Shown in pieces: positions 7,911-15,594 of a DNA stretch of 33,536 bases. Source of the DNA: JAWKWH01 sp041582695. GTDB lineage: Bacteria > Pseudomonadota > Alphaproteobacteria > Rhizobiales > Rhizobiaceae. Location of the stretch: the NCBI GenBank assembly GCA_041582695.1, contig JBFIBB010000005.1:1-33536 (forward strand), read 5' to 3'. Under the pieces are notes generated by a model. It ran no database searches and was not told the origin of the DNA. It saw only the letters and a list, made by a program, of their open reading frames with translations. Made by a program: the position numbers and the translations under genes. Every line of letters starts with the position of its first letter. The stretch's first letter is position 1.

Positions 7911-7954
7911 TTGGGACACTTGTCCTAATGTAATGCTTAGGACAAGCGTCCCAA
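7911..7954. promoter_or_regulatory. double palindromic operator for the TetR regulator
   Basis: TTGGGACACTTGTCCTAA (7911-7928) and TTAGGACAAGCGTCCCAA (7937-7954) are reverse complements with one mismatch, separated by eight bases. Each also contains its own dyad (GGACA-CT-TGTCC; GGAC-AAGC-GTCC). Two such sites with start-to-start spacing of 26 bases, directly upstream of a TetR gene, are what an autoregulating TetR protein binds. Site 2 covers the expected -10 region and site 1 the expected transcription start. Confidence 0.85.
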
Positions 7955-7962
7955 TATGTCAA
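7934..7962 (-). promoter_or_regulatory. probable promoter of the TetR-YciI operon
   Basis: On the minus strand a consensus -35 TTGACA (7957-7962) is followed after 17 bases by TAAGCA (7934-7939), a poor -10. Operator 2 lies across the spacer and -10. A start near 7927 gives a leader of about 30 bases to the GTG at 7895. The -35 and the operator overlap make this convincing despite the weak -10. Confidence 0.55.
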
Positions 7963-8091
7963 CGATGTCGCCCGGATTGGGCCGAAAGGGATGAAGAACG
8001 CTGAAACGGCTACTGTTGCCGACAAGATTTGGTCCGCCCGCGCCGAAGCGAGCAGGGTCGGCGATCAGGCCCTGGCAATGAACGGGTGGTG

Positions 8092-8871
8092 CTATACCTT
8101 CCGTTCGACCAGCATTTTCTTGGTCGCGGCGATTGCCTTGGCCGGGTTGAGGCCCTTTGGACAGGCCTGCGTGCAGTTCATGATCGTGTGGCAGCGGTAT
8201 AGCCGGAACGGGTCTTCGAGATCGTCGAGCCTTTCGCCGGTGGCCTCGTCGCGCGAATCGGCAAGCCAGCGATATGCCTGCAGCAGGGTCGCCGGGCCAA
8301 GATAGCGGTCGGAATTCCACCAGTAGGACGGACAAGAGGTCGAGCAGCAGGCGCAGAGGATGCATTCGTAGAGTCCGTCGAGCTTCTGGCGGTCCTCGTG
8401 GCTCTGCAGCCATTCGGTCGCCGGTTCGGGCGACACGGTCTTGAGCCATGGCTCGATCGAGCGATGCTGGGCGTAGAAATTGGTCAGGTCCGGAACCAGG
8501 TCCTTGACCACCGACATGTGTGGCAGCGGATAGACTTTCACCACGCCCACCACCTCGTCATGACCCTTTGTGCAGGCAAGCGTGTTGGTGCCGTCGATGT
8601 TCATCGAGCACGAGCCGCATATGCCCTCGCGGCAGGAGCGGCGCAGCGTCAGCGTCGGATCGACCTTGTTCTTGATCCACAAAAGCGCGTCGAGGATCAT
8701 CGGACCGCAATCGTCCTGATCGACATAATAGGTGTCGATGCGCGGATTTTCATCGTCATCCGGCGACCAGCGATAGATTTTGTACTCGCGGATATTCGTC
8801 GCGCCCTCGGGCCTGGGCCAGGTCTTGCCCTCAACGATACGGGAATTTTTGGGGAGGGTGAGTTCAACCAT
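8092..8871 (-). CDS. sdhB: succinate dehydrogenase iron-sulfur subunit
   Basis: The 259-residue electron-transfer subunit of complex II passes electrons from the flavin of SdhA to quinone. The [2Fe-2S] ligands are Cys80, 85, 88 and 100 (SCREGICGSC plus a downstream Cys). The [4Fe-4S] ligands are Cys170, 173, 176 and 237, and the [3Fe-4S] ligands Cys180, 227 and 233, in CILCACCSTSCP and the C-terminal CxxxxxCxxxCP pattern. The length is normal for alphaproteobacteria. It is the last gene of sdhCDAB, 18 bases after sdhA. No strong terminator is visible in the 130 bases that follow. Confidence 0.98.
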   Translation of the reverse strand: MVELTLPKNSRIVEGKTWPRPEGATNIREYKIYRWSPDDDENPRIDTYYVDQDDCGPMILDALLWIKNKVDPTLTLRRSCREGICGSCSMNIDGTNTLACTKGHDEVVGVVKVYPLPHMSVVKDLVPDLTNFYAQHRSIEPWLKTVSPEPATEWLQSHEDRQKLDGLYECILCACCSTSCPSYWWNSDRYLGPATLLQAYRWLADSRDEATGERLDDLEDPFRLYRCHTIMNCTQACPKGLNPAKAIAATKKMLVERKV

Positions 8872-8889
8872 ATGTGTTGTCGCTTTCCC

Positions 8890-10704
8890 TTAATAAACCC
8901 TCGCCTTCGGCGCGATCTTCTTCAGATCGATGCCTTCGGCGATCAGATCGGTGTGAACCGGCCGGTAGTCGAGCCTGACCTTGCCTTTGGCGTCCACCGT
9001 CGCCAGCGTGTGCTTGCGCCAGGTCTTGTCGTTGCGGTCGGGGAAATCCTCGCGCGCGTGCGCTCCGCGGCTTTCCTTGCGGGCCTCGGCCGAATGGACG
9101 GTAGTGATGGCATTGGCCATCAGGTTGTCCAGTTCCAGCGTCTCCGCAAGATCCGAATTCCAGATCATCGAGCGGTCGGTGACCCTGATATCGGCAAGCT
9201 CGCCCCAGATCTCCGTAATGCGCTTGCAGCCCTGCTTGAGCGTTTCGGCGGTGCGGAACACTGCGGCATCCTCCTGCATGGCGCGCTGCATCTTTTCGCG
9301 CAGAGCAGCTGTCGGGGTGCCGCCATTGGCGTGGCGCAGGCCGTCAAAGCGGTCCATGATCTTGTCGGCCGCCTTCTCATTGACCGCAGGCACCGCTTCG
9401 TTGCGGTCGACCACCTGGCCCGCGCGGATGGCGGCGGCGCGGCCGAAGACGACGAGATCGATCAACGAGTTCGAACCAAGCCGGTTGGCGCCATGCACGG
9501 AAGCGCAGCCGGCCTCGCCGACGGCCATCAGACCGGGCGCAACCGCGTCCGGATCGGATTTCGTTGGCTTTAACACTTCGCCCCAGAAATTGGTCGGGAT
9601 ACCGCCCATGTTGTAGTGCACGGTCGGCAGAACCGGAATCGGCTCCTTCGTCACGTCGACTCCCGCAAAGATTTTCGCGCTTTCGGAGATGCCCGGCAGA
9701 CGTTCGGCCAGCACGGCGGGGTCGAGATGGTCGAGATGCAGGAAGATGTGGTCCTTGTTCCTGCCCACCCCGCGGCCTTCGCGGATTTCTATGGTCATGC
9801 AGCGCGAGACGACGTCGCGCGAGGCGAGATCCTTCGCCGAGGGCGCGTAGCGCTCCATGAAGCGTTCGCCTTCGGAGTTGACCAGGTAACCGCCTTCGCC
9901 GCGCGCGCCTTCGGTTATAAGGCAGCCGGCGCCGTAGATGCCCGTCGGGTGGAACTGCACGAACTCCATGTCCTGCAGCGGCAGGCCTGCGCGGGCGATC
10001 ATGCCGTTGCCGTCGCCGGTACAGGTGTGCGCGGAAGTGCAGGAGAAATAGGTGCGGCCGTAGCCGCCGGTCGCCAGCACGACCATCTTGGCGGCGAAAC
10101 GATGGATGGTGCCGTCGTCCAGATTCCAGGCGACAACGCCGGTACAGCGGCCGTCCTCCTCCATGATCAGGTCGATGGCGAAGTATTCGATGAAGAACTG
10201 CGCGTCGTTCTTGAGCGACTGGCCATAAAGCGTGTGCAGGATGGCGTGTCCGGTACGGTCGGCAGCCGCGCAGGTGCGCTGAACCGGCGGGCCATCGCCG
10301 TAATTCTGCATGTGGCCGCCGAAGGGGCGCTGGTAGATCTTGCCGTTTTCAGTGCGCGAGAAGGGCACGCCATAGTGCTCGAGCTCGTAGACCGCCGCCG
10401 GCGCTTCCATCGCCAGATACTGCATCGCGTCGACGTCGCCCAGCCAGTCGGACCCCTTGACCGTGTCATACATATGCCATTGCCAGCAGTCGGGACCCAT
10501 GTTCTGCAGCGAGGCGGCAATGCCGCCCTGGGCGGCAACTGTATGACTGCGGGTCGGGAACACCTTGGTGATGCAGGCGGTTTTCAACCCCTGTTCGGCC
10601 ATGCCGAGCGTGGCGCGCAGACCGGCGCCGCCCGCGCCGATCACGACAACGTCGAACTTGTGGTCGACATAGGAATAGGCCGGTTTTGTGGAAGATGTCG
10701 CCAT
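8890..10704 (-). CDS. sdhA: succinate dehydrogenase flavoprotein subunit
   Basis: The 604-residue catalytic subunit of complex II oxidises succinate to fumarate in the TCA cycle at the cytoplasmic face of the membrane. The FAD-binding dinucleotide fold begins VVVIGAGGAGLRATL (about residues 19-33), and His54 in RSHTVAAQGG is the residue expected to carry covalent FAD. The C-terminal region has the family stretch EARKESRGAHAREDFPDR, followed by TWRKHTL. Length and motifs are those of SdhA rather than FrdA. It starts nine bases after sdhD ends. Confidence 0.98.
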   Translation of the reverse strand: MATSSTKPAYSYVDHKFDVVVIGAGGAGLRATLGMAEQGLKTACITKVFPTRSHTVAAQGGIAASLQNMGPDCWQWHMYDTVKGSDWLGDVDAMQYLAMEAPAAVYELEHYGVPFSRTENGKIYQRPFGGHMQNYGDGPPVQRTCAAADRTGHAILHTLYGQSLKNDAQFFIEYFAIDLIMEEDGRCTGVVAWNLDDGTIHRFAAKMVVLATGGYGRTYFSCTSAHTCTGDGNGMIARAGLPLQDMEFVQFHPTGIYGAGCLITEGARGEGGYLVNSEGERFMERYAPSAKDLASRDVVSRCMTIEIREGRGVGRNKDHIFLHLDHLDPAVLAERLPGISESAKIFAGVDVTKEPIPVLPTVHYNMGGIPTNFWGEVLKPTKSDPDAVAPGLMAVGEAGCASVHGANRLGSNSLIDLVVFGRAAAIRAGQVVDRNEAVPAVNEKAADKIMDRFDGLRHANGGTPTAALREKMQRAMQEDAAVFRTAETLKQGCKRITEIWGELADIRVTDRSMIWNSDLAETLELDNLMANAITTVHSAEARKESRGAHAREDFPDRNDKTWRKHTLATVDAKGKVRLDYRPVHTDLIAEGIDLKKIAPKARVY

Positions 10705-10713
10705 GCCGGAAAT

Positions 10714-11097
10714 TCAGCCTCCGAAAGCAATTTTAAGCAGCGCGAAGACCGATAGCGCGGCCATGAGTACGGTAAAGAACGTGTTGAGGATCAGAAGCGC
10801 GAGCTTGTTGCCCTCGCCATGCACATAGTCCTCGATGATGACCTGCATGCCGAGGCGCATGTGATAGAATGCCGAGCCGATCATCAGGATCATCAAAACG
10901 GTGACCAGCGGATCGGCGAGAGCCTCGCGAACCGTGTCGTAGCCCTCGCCGTTGAGCGAGATCAGCAAACCGACGAAAAACAGCACCAACGGCACATTGG
11001 CGATCGCGGTGAGGCGCTGGCGCCAGAAATGTTCCGTGCCGTCCCTGGCCGAGCCGGAACCGCGAACCTTGCCGAGAGGGGTGCGGAAATCACTCAT
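10714..11097 (-). CDS. sdhD: succinate dehydrogenase membrane anchor subunit
   Basis: This 127-residue membrane anchor subunit helps bind heme b and quinone. Three hydrophobic helices are seen (about residues 31-49, 62-86 and 97-123). His79 in FYHMRLGMQVIIEDYVH is the expected heme ligand, and Asp90-Tyr91 correspond to the Asp-Tyr pair near the quinone site. A longer frame begins at 11130, but the ATG at 11097 has GAGGAG upstream and gives the normal start MSDFRTPLGKVRG, so it is used. It begins ten bases after the sdhC stop. Confidence 0.95.
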   Translation of the reverse strand: MSDFRTPLGKVRGSGSARDGTEHFWRQRLTAIANVPLVLFFVGLLISLNGEGYDTVREALADPLVTVLMILMIGSAFYHMRLGMQVIIEDYVHGEGNKLALLILNTFFTVLMAALSVFALLKIAFGG

Positions 11098-11107
11098 GGA
11101 CTTCTCC

Positions 11108-11506
11108 TCAGCGCATCGCATAGCCGACAATCCAGATCAGGATCGTCAGGATGATCGAACCGGCAAGGGTCGCCCAGGCGAGTTTCGTCGAGGTTTCCTT
11201 GTCGAACAACAGGCCGGCATCCCAGATGAAATGGCGGATGCCGCCCAGCATGTGATGCATCAGCGCCCATGTGTAGCCGAACAGGATCAGCCGGCCGATA
11301 AAAGAGCCAAAGAACGAATCGACCAGATCGAAATATTCGGGTGAACCGGCCGCGGCGATCAGCCACCATGCGACGAGCAGCGTTCCGACATACAGGGCCG
11401 CGCCGGTGATGCGGTGCAGGATCGACATCAACATTGTCGGGATTGGCTTGTAGATCGACAGATGCGGCGAAAGCGGTCGCGGGCGCATTGCGGTGTTCTT
11501 GCTCAA
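11108..11506 (-). CDS. sdhC: succinate dehydrogenase cytochrome b556 subunit
   Basis: This 132-residue subunit has three membrane helices. It shows the family signatures RPLSPHLSIYKP, SILHRITG (residues 28-35) and HHMLGGIRHFIWD, in which His84 is the expected heme b ligand. A longer frame opens at 11683, but its first 59 residues do not resemble SdhC. The SD GGAGGG lies about four bases before a TTG at 11506 and 22 bases before the ATG at 11488, so the TTG is preferred. If the ATG were used, the protein would be six residues shorter. Confidence 0.93.
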   Translation of the reverse strand: MSKNTAMRPRPLSPHLSIYKPIPTMLMSILHRITGAALYVGTLLVAWWLIAAAGSPEYFDLVDSFFGSFIGRLILFGYTWALMHHMLGGIRHFIWDAGLLFDKETSTKLAWATLAGSIILTILIWIVGYAMR

Positions 11507-11567
11507 CTGTCCCTCCGGTCGGGATTGCGGTCTGGCCGACCGCCACCAGCCTTGATCAGGCAGGAGT

Positions 11568-11596
11568 GTTCTAGGGTCCTTTTTGCGCTGCGTCAA
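11568..11596 (-). promoter_or_regulatory. probable sdhCDAB promoter
   Basis: On the minus strand TTGACG (11591-11596) and TAGAAC (11568-11573) are separated by exactly 17 bases. The -35 matches the consensus at five of six positions and the -10 at four of six. A transcript would start about 55 bases before the sdhC TTG. It also rules out the long sdhC frame from 11683, because that start would lie upstream of the transcript. Confidence 0.6.
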
Positions 11597-11711
11597 AGGC
11601 TGGAACGGCATCAAATCGTTGACGGCGGCCGCGAAACCGGTCCCCGATGCAACTAAATCGATTTGTTCAGGAATCCCGGACACTAAGAGGCCATCCGGAC
11701 GCTAAAAAATG

Positions 11712-12047
11712 TCAGCGCGCGCAGGCAATCGGCTTCTTGCCCGTCACGAACCAAAGTATCTCCCGTTCATCGAAAAGCAGCGCATAGGGCGGCTCGCCAA
11801 AGCGGGCGGACTGGCCGGGCGGCGACGCAGGAAGGCGAACCTGCACGCCGCGCGGGCTGACGACATCAACCTCGGCGCCGAGCCGCTGCACGGTGAGGCG
11901 CCCGTCGGCTCCGCAGTCGTAGACCGCGCGGTTCGGCTGGCTCAAAACATGACCTGCCGGGCCGCCGCCGGATACACAGCCGGCGAGTAATGCCGCTGTC
12001 ATCGGAATAACGGCCGCGGTCGCGGCCCGAATTTTGTTACGCTTCAC
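11712..12047 (-). CDS. small lipoprotein, possibly MliC-like
   Basis: A 111-residue exported protein. From a GTG at 12047 it has a basic start (VKRNKIR), a hydrophobic stretch and the lipobox LLAGC with Cys24, so it is a predicted lipoprotein. The remainder (AVYDCGADGRLTVQRLG, later YALLFDE, then WFVTGKKPIAC) is reminiscent of MliC/PliC lysozyme-inhibitor domains, which begin with a similar YxC segment and pair two cysteines; this is a weak resemblance. The frame extends to 12104, but that would put 19 unusual residues before the signal peptide. It stands between sdhC (same strand) and the divergent caspase gene. Confidence 0.7.
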   Translation of the reverse strand: MKRNKIRAATAAVIPMTAALLAGCVSGGGPAGHVLSQPNRAVYDCGADGRLTVQRLGAEVDVVSPRGVQVRLPASPPGQSARFGEPPYALLFDEREILWFVTGKKPIACAR

Positions 12048-12208
12048 ACTTTGCCCGTTCGCCACGACCCCACTCCGGCGAGCACTAACCGCAAACCGCA
12101 ACAAAGATCAACCGCCGGTTTTTGTGCCTGGGTAATGCCGTCTCAATCTTTCCTCATTGCTCTCCTAGCGTTAAGATGGCTTTGGGTTGATCTAGGCACG
12201 TTATCAAG

Positions 12209-15200
12209 ATGTTCTTGCGAACTCTGATTGGTGCGGCAATTGTTGCGGGATTGCCGCTTTTGATTTCCGGGACCGCAAATGCAGCCAGCCGTGTGGCGCT
12301 GGTCATCGGCAACAATACATATGAAAACCTGACACCCCTCAACAATCCCGGCAGCGATGCCGCGCGGTTGGCGGAGGTTTTGGCCGATCACGGTTTCGAG
12401 GTGATGGATTGCGGAGCGAGCAAACCCGGATGTTACGATCTCGGCCGCTCGGAGTTGCGCGACGCGCTCGAAGATTTCGAGGAAGAGGCCGATGACGCCG
12501 ACGTCGCCCTGTTCTTCTATGCCGGACACGGGCTGCAAACCGCCGAGGGCAACGTGATTGCGCCGGTCGACATGGAAATCTCCTGCGACAACTGGAAAGC
12601 CAAGCGCGAAATCCTGCTCGACGATGTGCTGAAGGCGATGTCCGGAGCCCGCGAGAAAATCGTCATACTCGACGCTTGCCGCAACGATCCGTTTGGGGCG
12701 CAGCAATGCCTGGCGCGAGGCGCCCGGCCGTTGTCGTTCGGCACTTTCGCGGTGCCGGACAGCGTGTCGCGGTTTCTCCTGATCACGTCAACGCTCAATG
12801 GCCAGGTGGCCCAGGACGGAGAACCGGGAACGCATTCACCTTTCGCCAAAGCGCTGTTTTACTGGATGGAAGAGGAACCGCGCATCCAGTTCGATCAGCT
12901 GTTCGGACGCGTGGCCAAACGCGTCATCGAGCAGACGACCGCGGACAATTTCACCCAGGTGCCGGAAATCCTGATTCGCGGTGGCACGCCGGAAGCATGC
13001 CTTTCTACCGACAATTGCGGTATCGATCCGCAGGCGGCGGTGCTGCGGCGTGAAATCGCGCAGTTGACCGAAGAAAACCTGCGCAGCCAGGAACTGGCCG
13101 AGATTGGGGCTGCCTACCTCCGATCAACCGGAATCGAGGAGGGCAAGCAGCTTTCCGAGGAAGAGCGCAAGCGGATCCTGCGCGAAATTGGCGGCGCCAG
13201 CCGGGCGCTTGCCGAGCGCAACGACGTGGACGGCGAGCGGGCGCTTGCGGCACTCAAGGAAGGCAATGAATCAGAAGCCGAGAAGCTGTTCGAAGAGGTG
13301 ATCAGCGCCAGCGCCAGGGAAGCCGAAGAGGCGGCGCTCGCCGCGGCCGAAAGGCGTGCGGAGGCCAACCGCAAGGCAGCCGAGGCGGCGCGCCATATTG
13401 CTGCGCTGGCCCGGCCGAAGGACGTGGCGAAGGCTGCGAAATACTACCTGCGCGCCACCGATTTCGAGCCGGACGATTATCAGACCTGGATGGATCTGGC
13501 GTCCACGTCTGTCGATATCGGCAACAGTTCGCAGGCGCTGCGCGCCTATCGCAAGGCAAGCGCGCTTGCCCGCGACGCCGGTTCGCTGTCGGACCGCTAT
13601 TGGGCCGCCAACGGGCAGGGCGACATCGTAATGGCGCAAGGGCGGTTGGAGCGGGCGCTGTCCTTCTATGAAGCCGCCGCAAAAATCGCCGAGGAAATGA
13701 TAGAGGCGGACAAGGAAGACCTGAACGTCAAGCGCAACCGGCAGGTCAGCCTCAACCGCGTCGGCGACGTGCTAGTGGCGATGGGCGATCTGAACGGCGC
13801 AAAGGATGCCTACAGCAAGGGCATCGAGATCGCCAAGGAGCTGGTGGAATCCAATCCGGAATTCCTGACCTGGCAGCGCGACTTGTCTGTCAGCGACGAG
13901 CGCATGGGCAACGTGCTGAAGGCGCAGGGCAATTTCGACGAAGCCCTGGTGCATCATCAGGATACCTATGACCGTCTCAAACCGTTTGCCGACAAGGACC
14001 CGAACGACAACGACCTTGCCCGGTTCCTGATGGTAACGCTCTACAAGATCGGCGATCTCCGGCTGATCAAGCTCAATATCGACGGGGCGCTGGAGGCGTA
14101 TACAGAAGCGGCCGACATCGCCAATGCCCTTGCCGAAATCGATGCGGGCAATGCCATCTGGCAGCGCGACGTTGCGATCGCAGACGAACGCTTGGGCGAC
14201 ATTCATGTCCAGCAAAAAAAATACGCCGAGGCGATGTCGAAGTACGAGGCGGCGCTCGACCGGATCATTCCTCTGATAGAGGCCGATCCCGACGACGCCG
14301 AGCTTAAGCGGCTGAAGCAGATCAGGTACAACAAGATCGGAGATGTGCAGGTCGAGCTCGGCCAGCGCGAGGCGGCGCTGGAGACCTATCTCAAGGGCCA
14401 GCACATCATCGAGGCGCTTATCGCAGCCGATCCGCGGAACGCCGAATGGAAATCGGACCTGACGATCAGCTATGAACGGGTCGCCGACACCTATGTCGCG
14501 CTGCAACGGCCGGACGAAGCGCTCGAAGTCTACGAGAAGAACCTTCAGATCTCACGCGATCTGGTGGCATCAGATCCGACCAATGTGGAGCGTCAGTGGG
14601 GTTTGTACGTGGCGCTTTGGCGGATCGCGGACAACACGGAAAAAAAGGTGGAGCACTTCGAGGAAGCTCTAGCGCTTTTGGAAAAGCTGCATTCGGAAGG
14701 CAAGCTTGCGCCCAATCGCGTCGAGTGGATCGAAACGACACGTAACCGCCTGGATGAGGCCCGCGCCGGAAAAACCACCGCACGGGGCGGCGACGATGAA
14801 CGTATCGGTGAAAACCTCGACAAACAGGGCGATCTTGCCGGCGCGAAGGAACATTTTCTTGCCAGCCTCGCGCAGGTCGAGGCGCAGATTGCAGCCGAGC
14901 CTGACAGCCTCGATCTGAAACGCGTCCGGCAGGTGCGCCTGATCAAGCTCGGTGACGTGCAAATCAAGCTTGAGGAAACCGACGCGGCGCATGAGACTTT
15001 CCTGGAAAGTCTCAGGATCATGGAGCTGCTGACAGCGGCCGATCCCAAGAACACGCTTTGGCGGTCGGATCTGACGCTCAGCTACGAGCGTGTCGCCGAC
15101 AGCTATGCCAGGCTTGGACAGAAGGACAAGGCGCTCGAAATCTACGAGAAGAACCTGGAAATCTCCAAGGAACTCGCAGCCGCCAACCCGGACGACGCAG

Positions 15201-15394
15201 ACCGGCAGTGGGGACTTTACGTCGCCATGTGGCGGATCGCCGACAACACCGACGAAAGCGTGAAGTATTTCGGCGAGGCTTTGGCGCTGCTCGAACGGCT
15301 GAAGGCGGAAAACCGGCTGACGCCGGAACGCGAGGGATGGATCGAAACAACCCGCGAACGGCTGAAAGAGGCCGAAGTCGCCGCGCAGCAATAG
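12209..15394 (+). CDS. exported caspase-like (peptidase C14) protein with TPR repeats
   Basis: A 1061-residue protein. A signal peptide (MFLRTLIGAAIVAGLPLLIS, ending TANA near 25) is followed by a caspase/metacaspase-type domain, about 27-265. It opens with RVALVIGNNTYENL; the catalytic His107 is in FYAGHG and Cys157 in ILDACRNDPF, so the dyad is intact. A charged, probably coiled-coil region follows (about 275-395). The rest is TPR-like helical repeats to the end, including a tandem duplication of 204 residues (units near 700-885 and 904-1055). No strong SD precedes the ATG. Related caspase-TPR proteins are common in rhizobia but their substrates and roles are unknown. It is divergent from the small lipoprotein gene. 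Confidence 0.9.
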   Translation: MFLRTLIGAAIVAGLPLLISGTANAASRVALVIGNNTYENLTPLNNPGSDAARLAEVLADHGFEVMDCGASKPGCYDLGRSELRDALEDFEEEADDADVALFFYAGHGLQTAEGNVIAPVDMEISCDNWKAKREILLDDVLKAMSGAREKIVILDACRNDPFGAQQCLARGARPLSFGTFAVPDSVSRFLLITSTLNGQVAQDGEPGTHSPFAKALFYWMEEEPRIQFDQLFGRVAKRVIEQTTADNFTQVPEILIRGGTPEACLSTDNCGIDPQAAVLRREIAQLTEENLRSQELAEIGAAYLRSTGIEEGKQLSEEERKRILREIGGASRALAERNDVDGERALAALKEGNESEAEKLFEEVISASAREAEEAALAAAERRAEANRKAAEAARHIAALARPKDVAKAAKYYLRATDFEPDDYQTWMDLASTSVDIGNSSQALRAYRKASALARDAGSLSDRYWAANGQGDIVMAQGRLERALSFYEAAAKIAEEMIEADKEDLNVKRNRQVSLNRVGDVLVAMGDLNGAKDAYSKGIEIAKELVESNPEFLTWQRDLSVSDERMGNVLKAQGNFDEALVHHQDTYDRLKPFADKDPNDNDLARFLMVTLYKIGDLRLIKLNIDGALEAYTEAADIANALAEIDAGNAIWQRDVAIADERLGDIHVQQKKYAEAMSKYEAALDRIIPLIEADPDDAELKRLKQIRYNKIGDVQVELGQREAALETYLKGQHIIEALIAADPRNAEWKSDLTISYERVADTYVALQRPDEALEVYEKNLQISRDLVASDPTNVERQWGLYVALWRIADNTEKKVEHFEEALALLEKLHSEGKLAPNRVEWIETTRNRLDEARAGKTTARGGDDERIGENLDKQGDLAGAKEHFLASLAQVEAQIAAEPDSLDLKRVRQVRLIKLGDVQIKLEETDAAHETFLESLRIMELLTAADPKNTLWRSDLTLSYERVADSYARLGQKDKALEIYEKNLEISKELAAANPDDADRQWGLYVAMWRIADNTDESVKYFGEALALLERLKAENRLTPEREGWIETTRERLKEAEVAAQQ
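14320..15380 (+). repeat. in-frame tandem duplication within the caspase-TPR gene
   Basis: The segment starting near 14320 (KIGDVQVELGQREAALETY) recurs 612 bases later (KLGDVQIKLEETDAAHETF). The likeness continues through SDLTxSYERVAD, the EVYEKNLQIS/EIYEKNLEIS pair, RQWGLYVAxWRIADNT and EWIETTRNRL/GWIETTRERL. The two units are clearly homologous but diverged. An earlier pair of weaker units (near residues 510-700) has the same alternating pattern. Confidence 0.85.
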
Positions 15395-15452
15395 AAATCG
15401 CCGCGATGTTCGGCCGGGAAAACGGTTTTTATGCCTGACCGGCGGAGCTCCG

Positions 15453-15521
15453 TTAACCATGTTTGGCGAATTCGGTGCAAAGCCGAATCCGCACCCTTAA
15501 CTTTGCTTAACAAAGGATTAA
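15453..15521 (+). promoter_or_regulatory. cluster of CtrA-type boxes before the small secreted protein gene
   Basis: TTAA-N7-TTAA (15507-15521) fits the full CtrA recognition pattern. A half-site TTAACCAT lies at 15453-15460 and a further TTAA at 15497-15500. Between them ATTCGG (15470-15475) and CCGAAT (15483-15488) form an inverted repeat. The cluster lies 75-140 bases before the ATG at 15595. Cell-cycle control by CtrA is an inference. Confidence 0.5.
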
Positions 15522-15556
15522 ATTCGGATTTCGAGGAGGCTGCGACCATCCCGATT

Positions 15557-15578
15557 CGGACGTTCGGAAATACGTCCG
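15557..15578 (+). other. leader hairpin next to the ribosome binding site
   Basis: CGGACGT (15557-15563) and ACGTCCG (15572-15578) form a perfect seven-pair stem around TCGGAAAT. The SD AAGGAGG begins at 15581, only two bases after the stem. The placement suggests a role in mRNA stability or translation, but this is inferred from position alone. Confidence 0.45.
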
Positions 15579-15594
15579 CCAAGGAGGACGCGCC

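Noticed and set aside
7896..7919. TetR protein starting at GTG 7919
   Set aside because: The codon lies inside operator 1 and only about eight bases from the expected transcription start. GTG 7895 gives a normal TetR N-terminus.
7955..8091. Terminator or small gene after sdhB
   Set aside because: Only a short imperfect stem (CAGGG/CCCTG) without a T run is present, and small frames here merely read across sdhB.
3527..15394. Bax inhibitor-1 homologue and caspase-like protein as a joint cell-death system
   Set aside because: They are more than 8 kb apart with metabolic operons and a terminator between. Both families are common in rhizobia independently, and the caspase domain appears exported while BI-1 is in the inner membrane.
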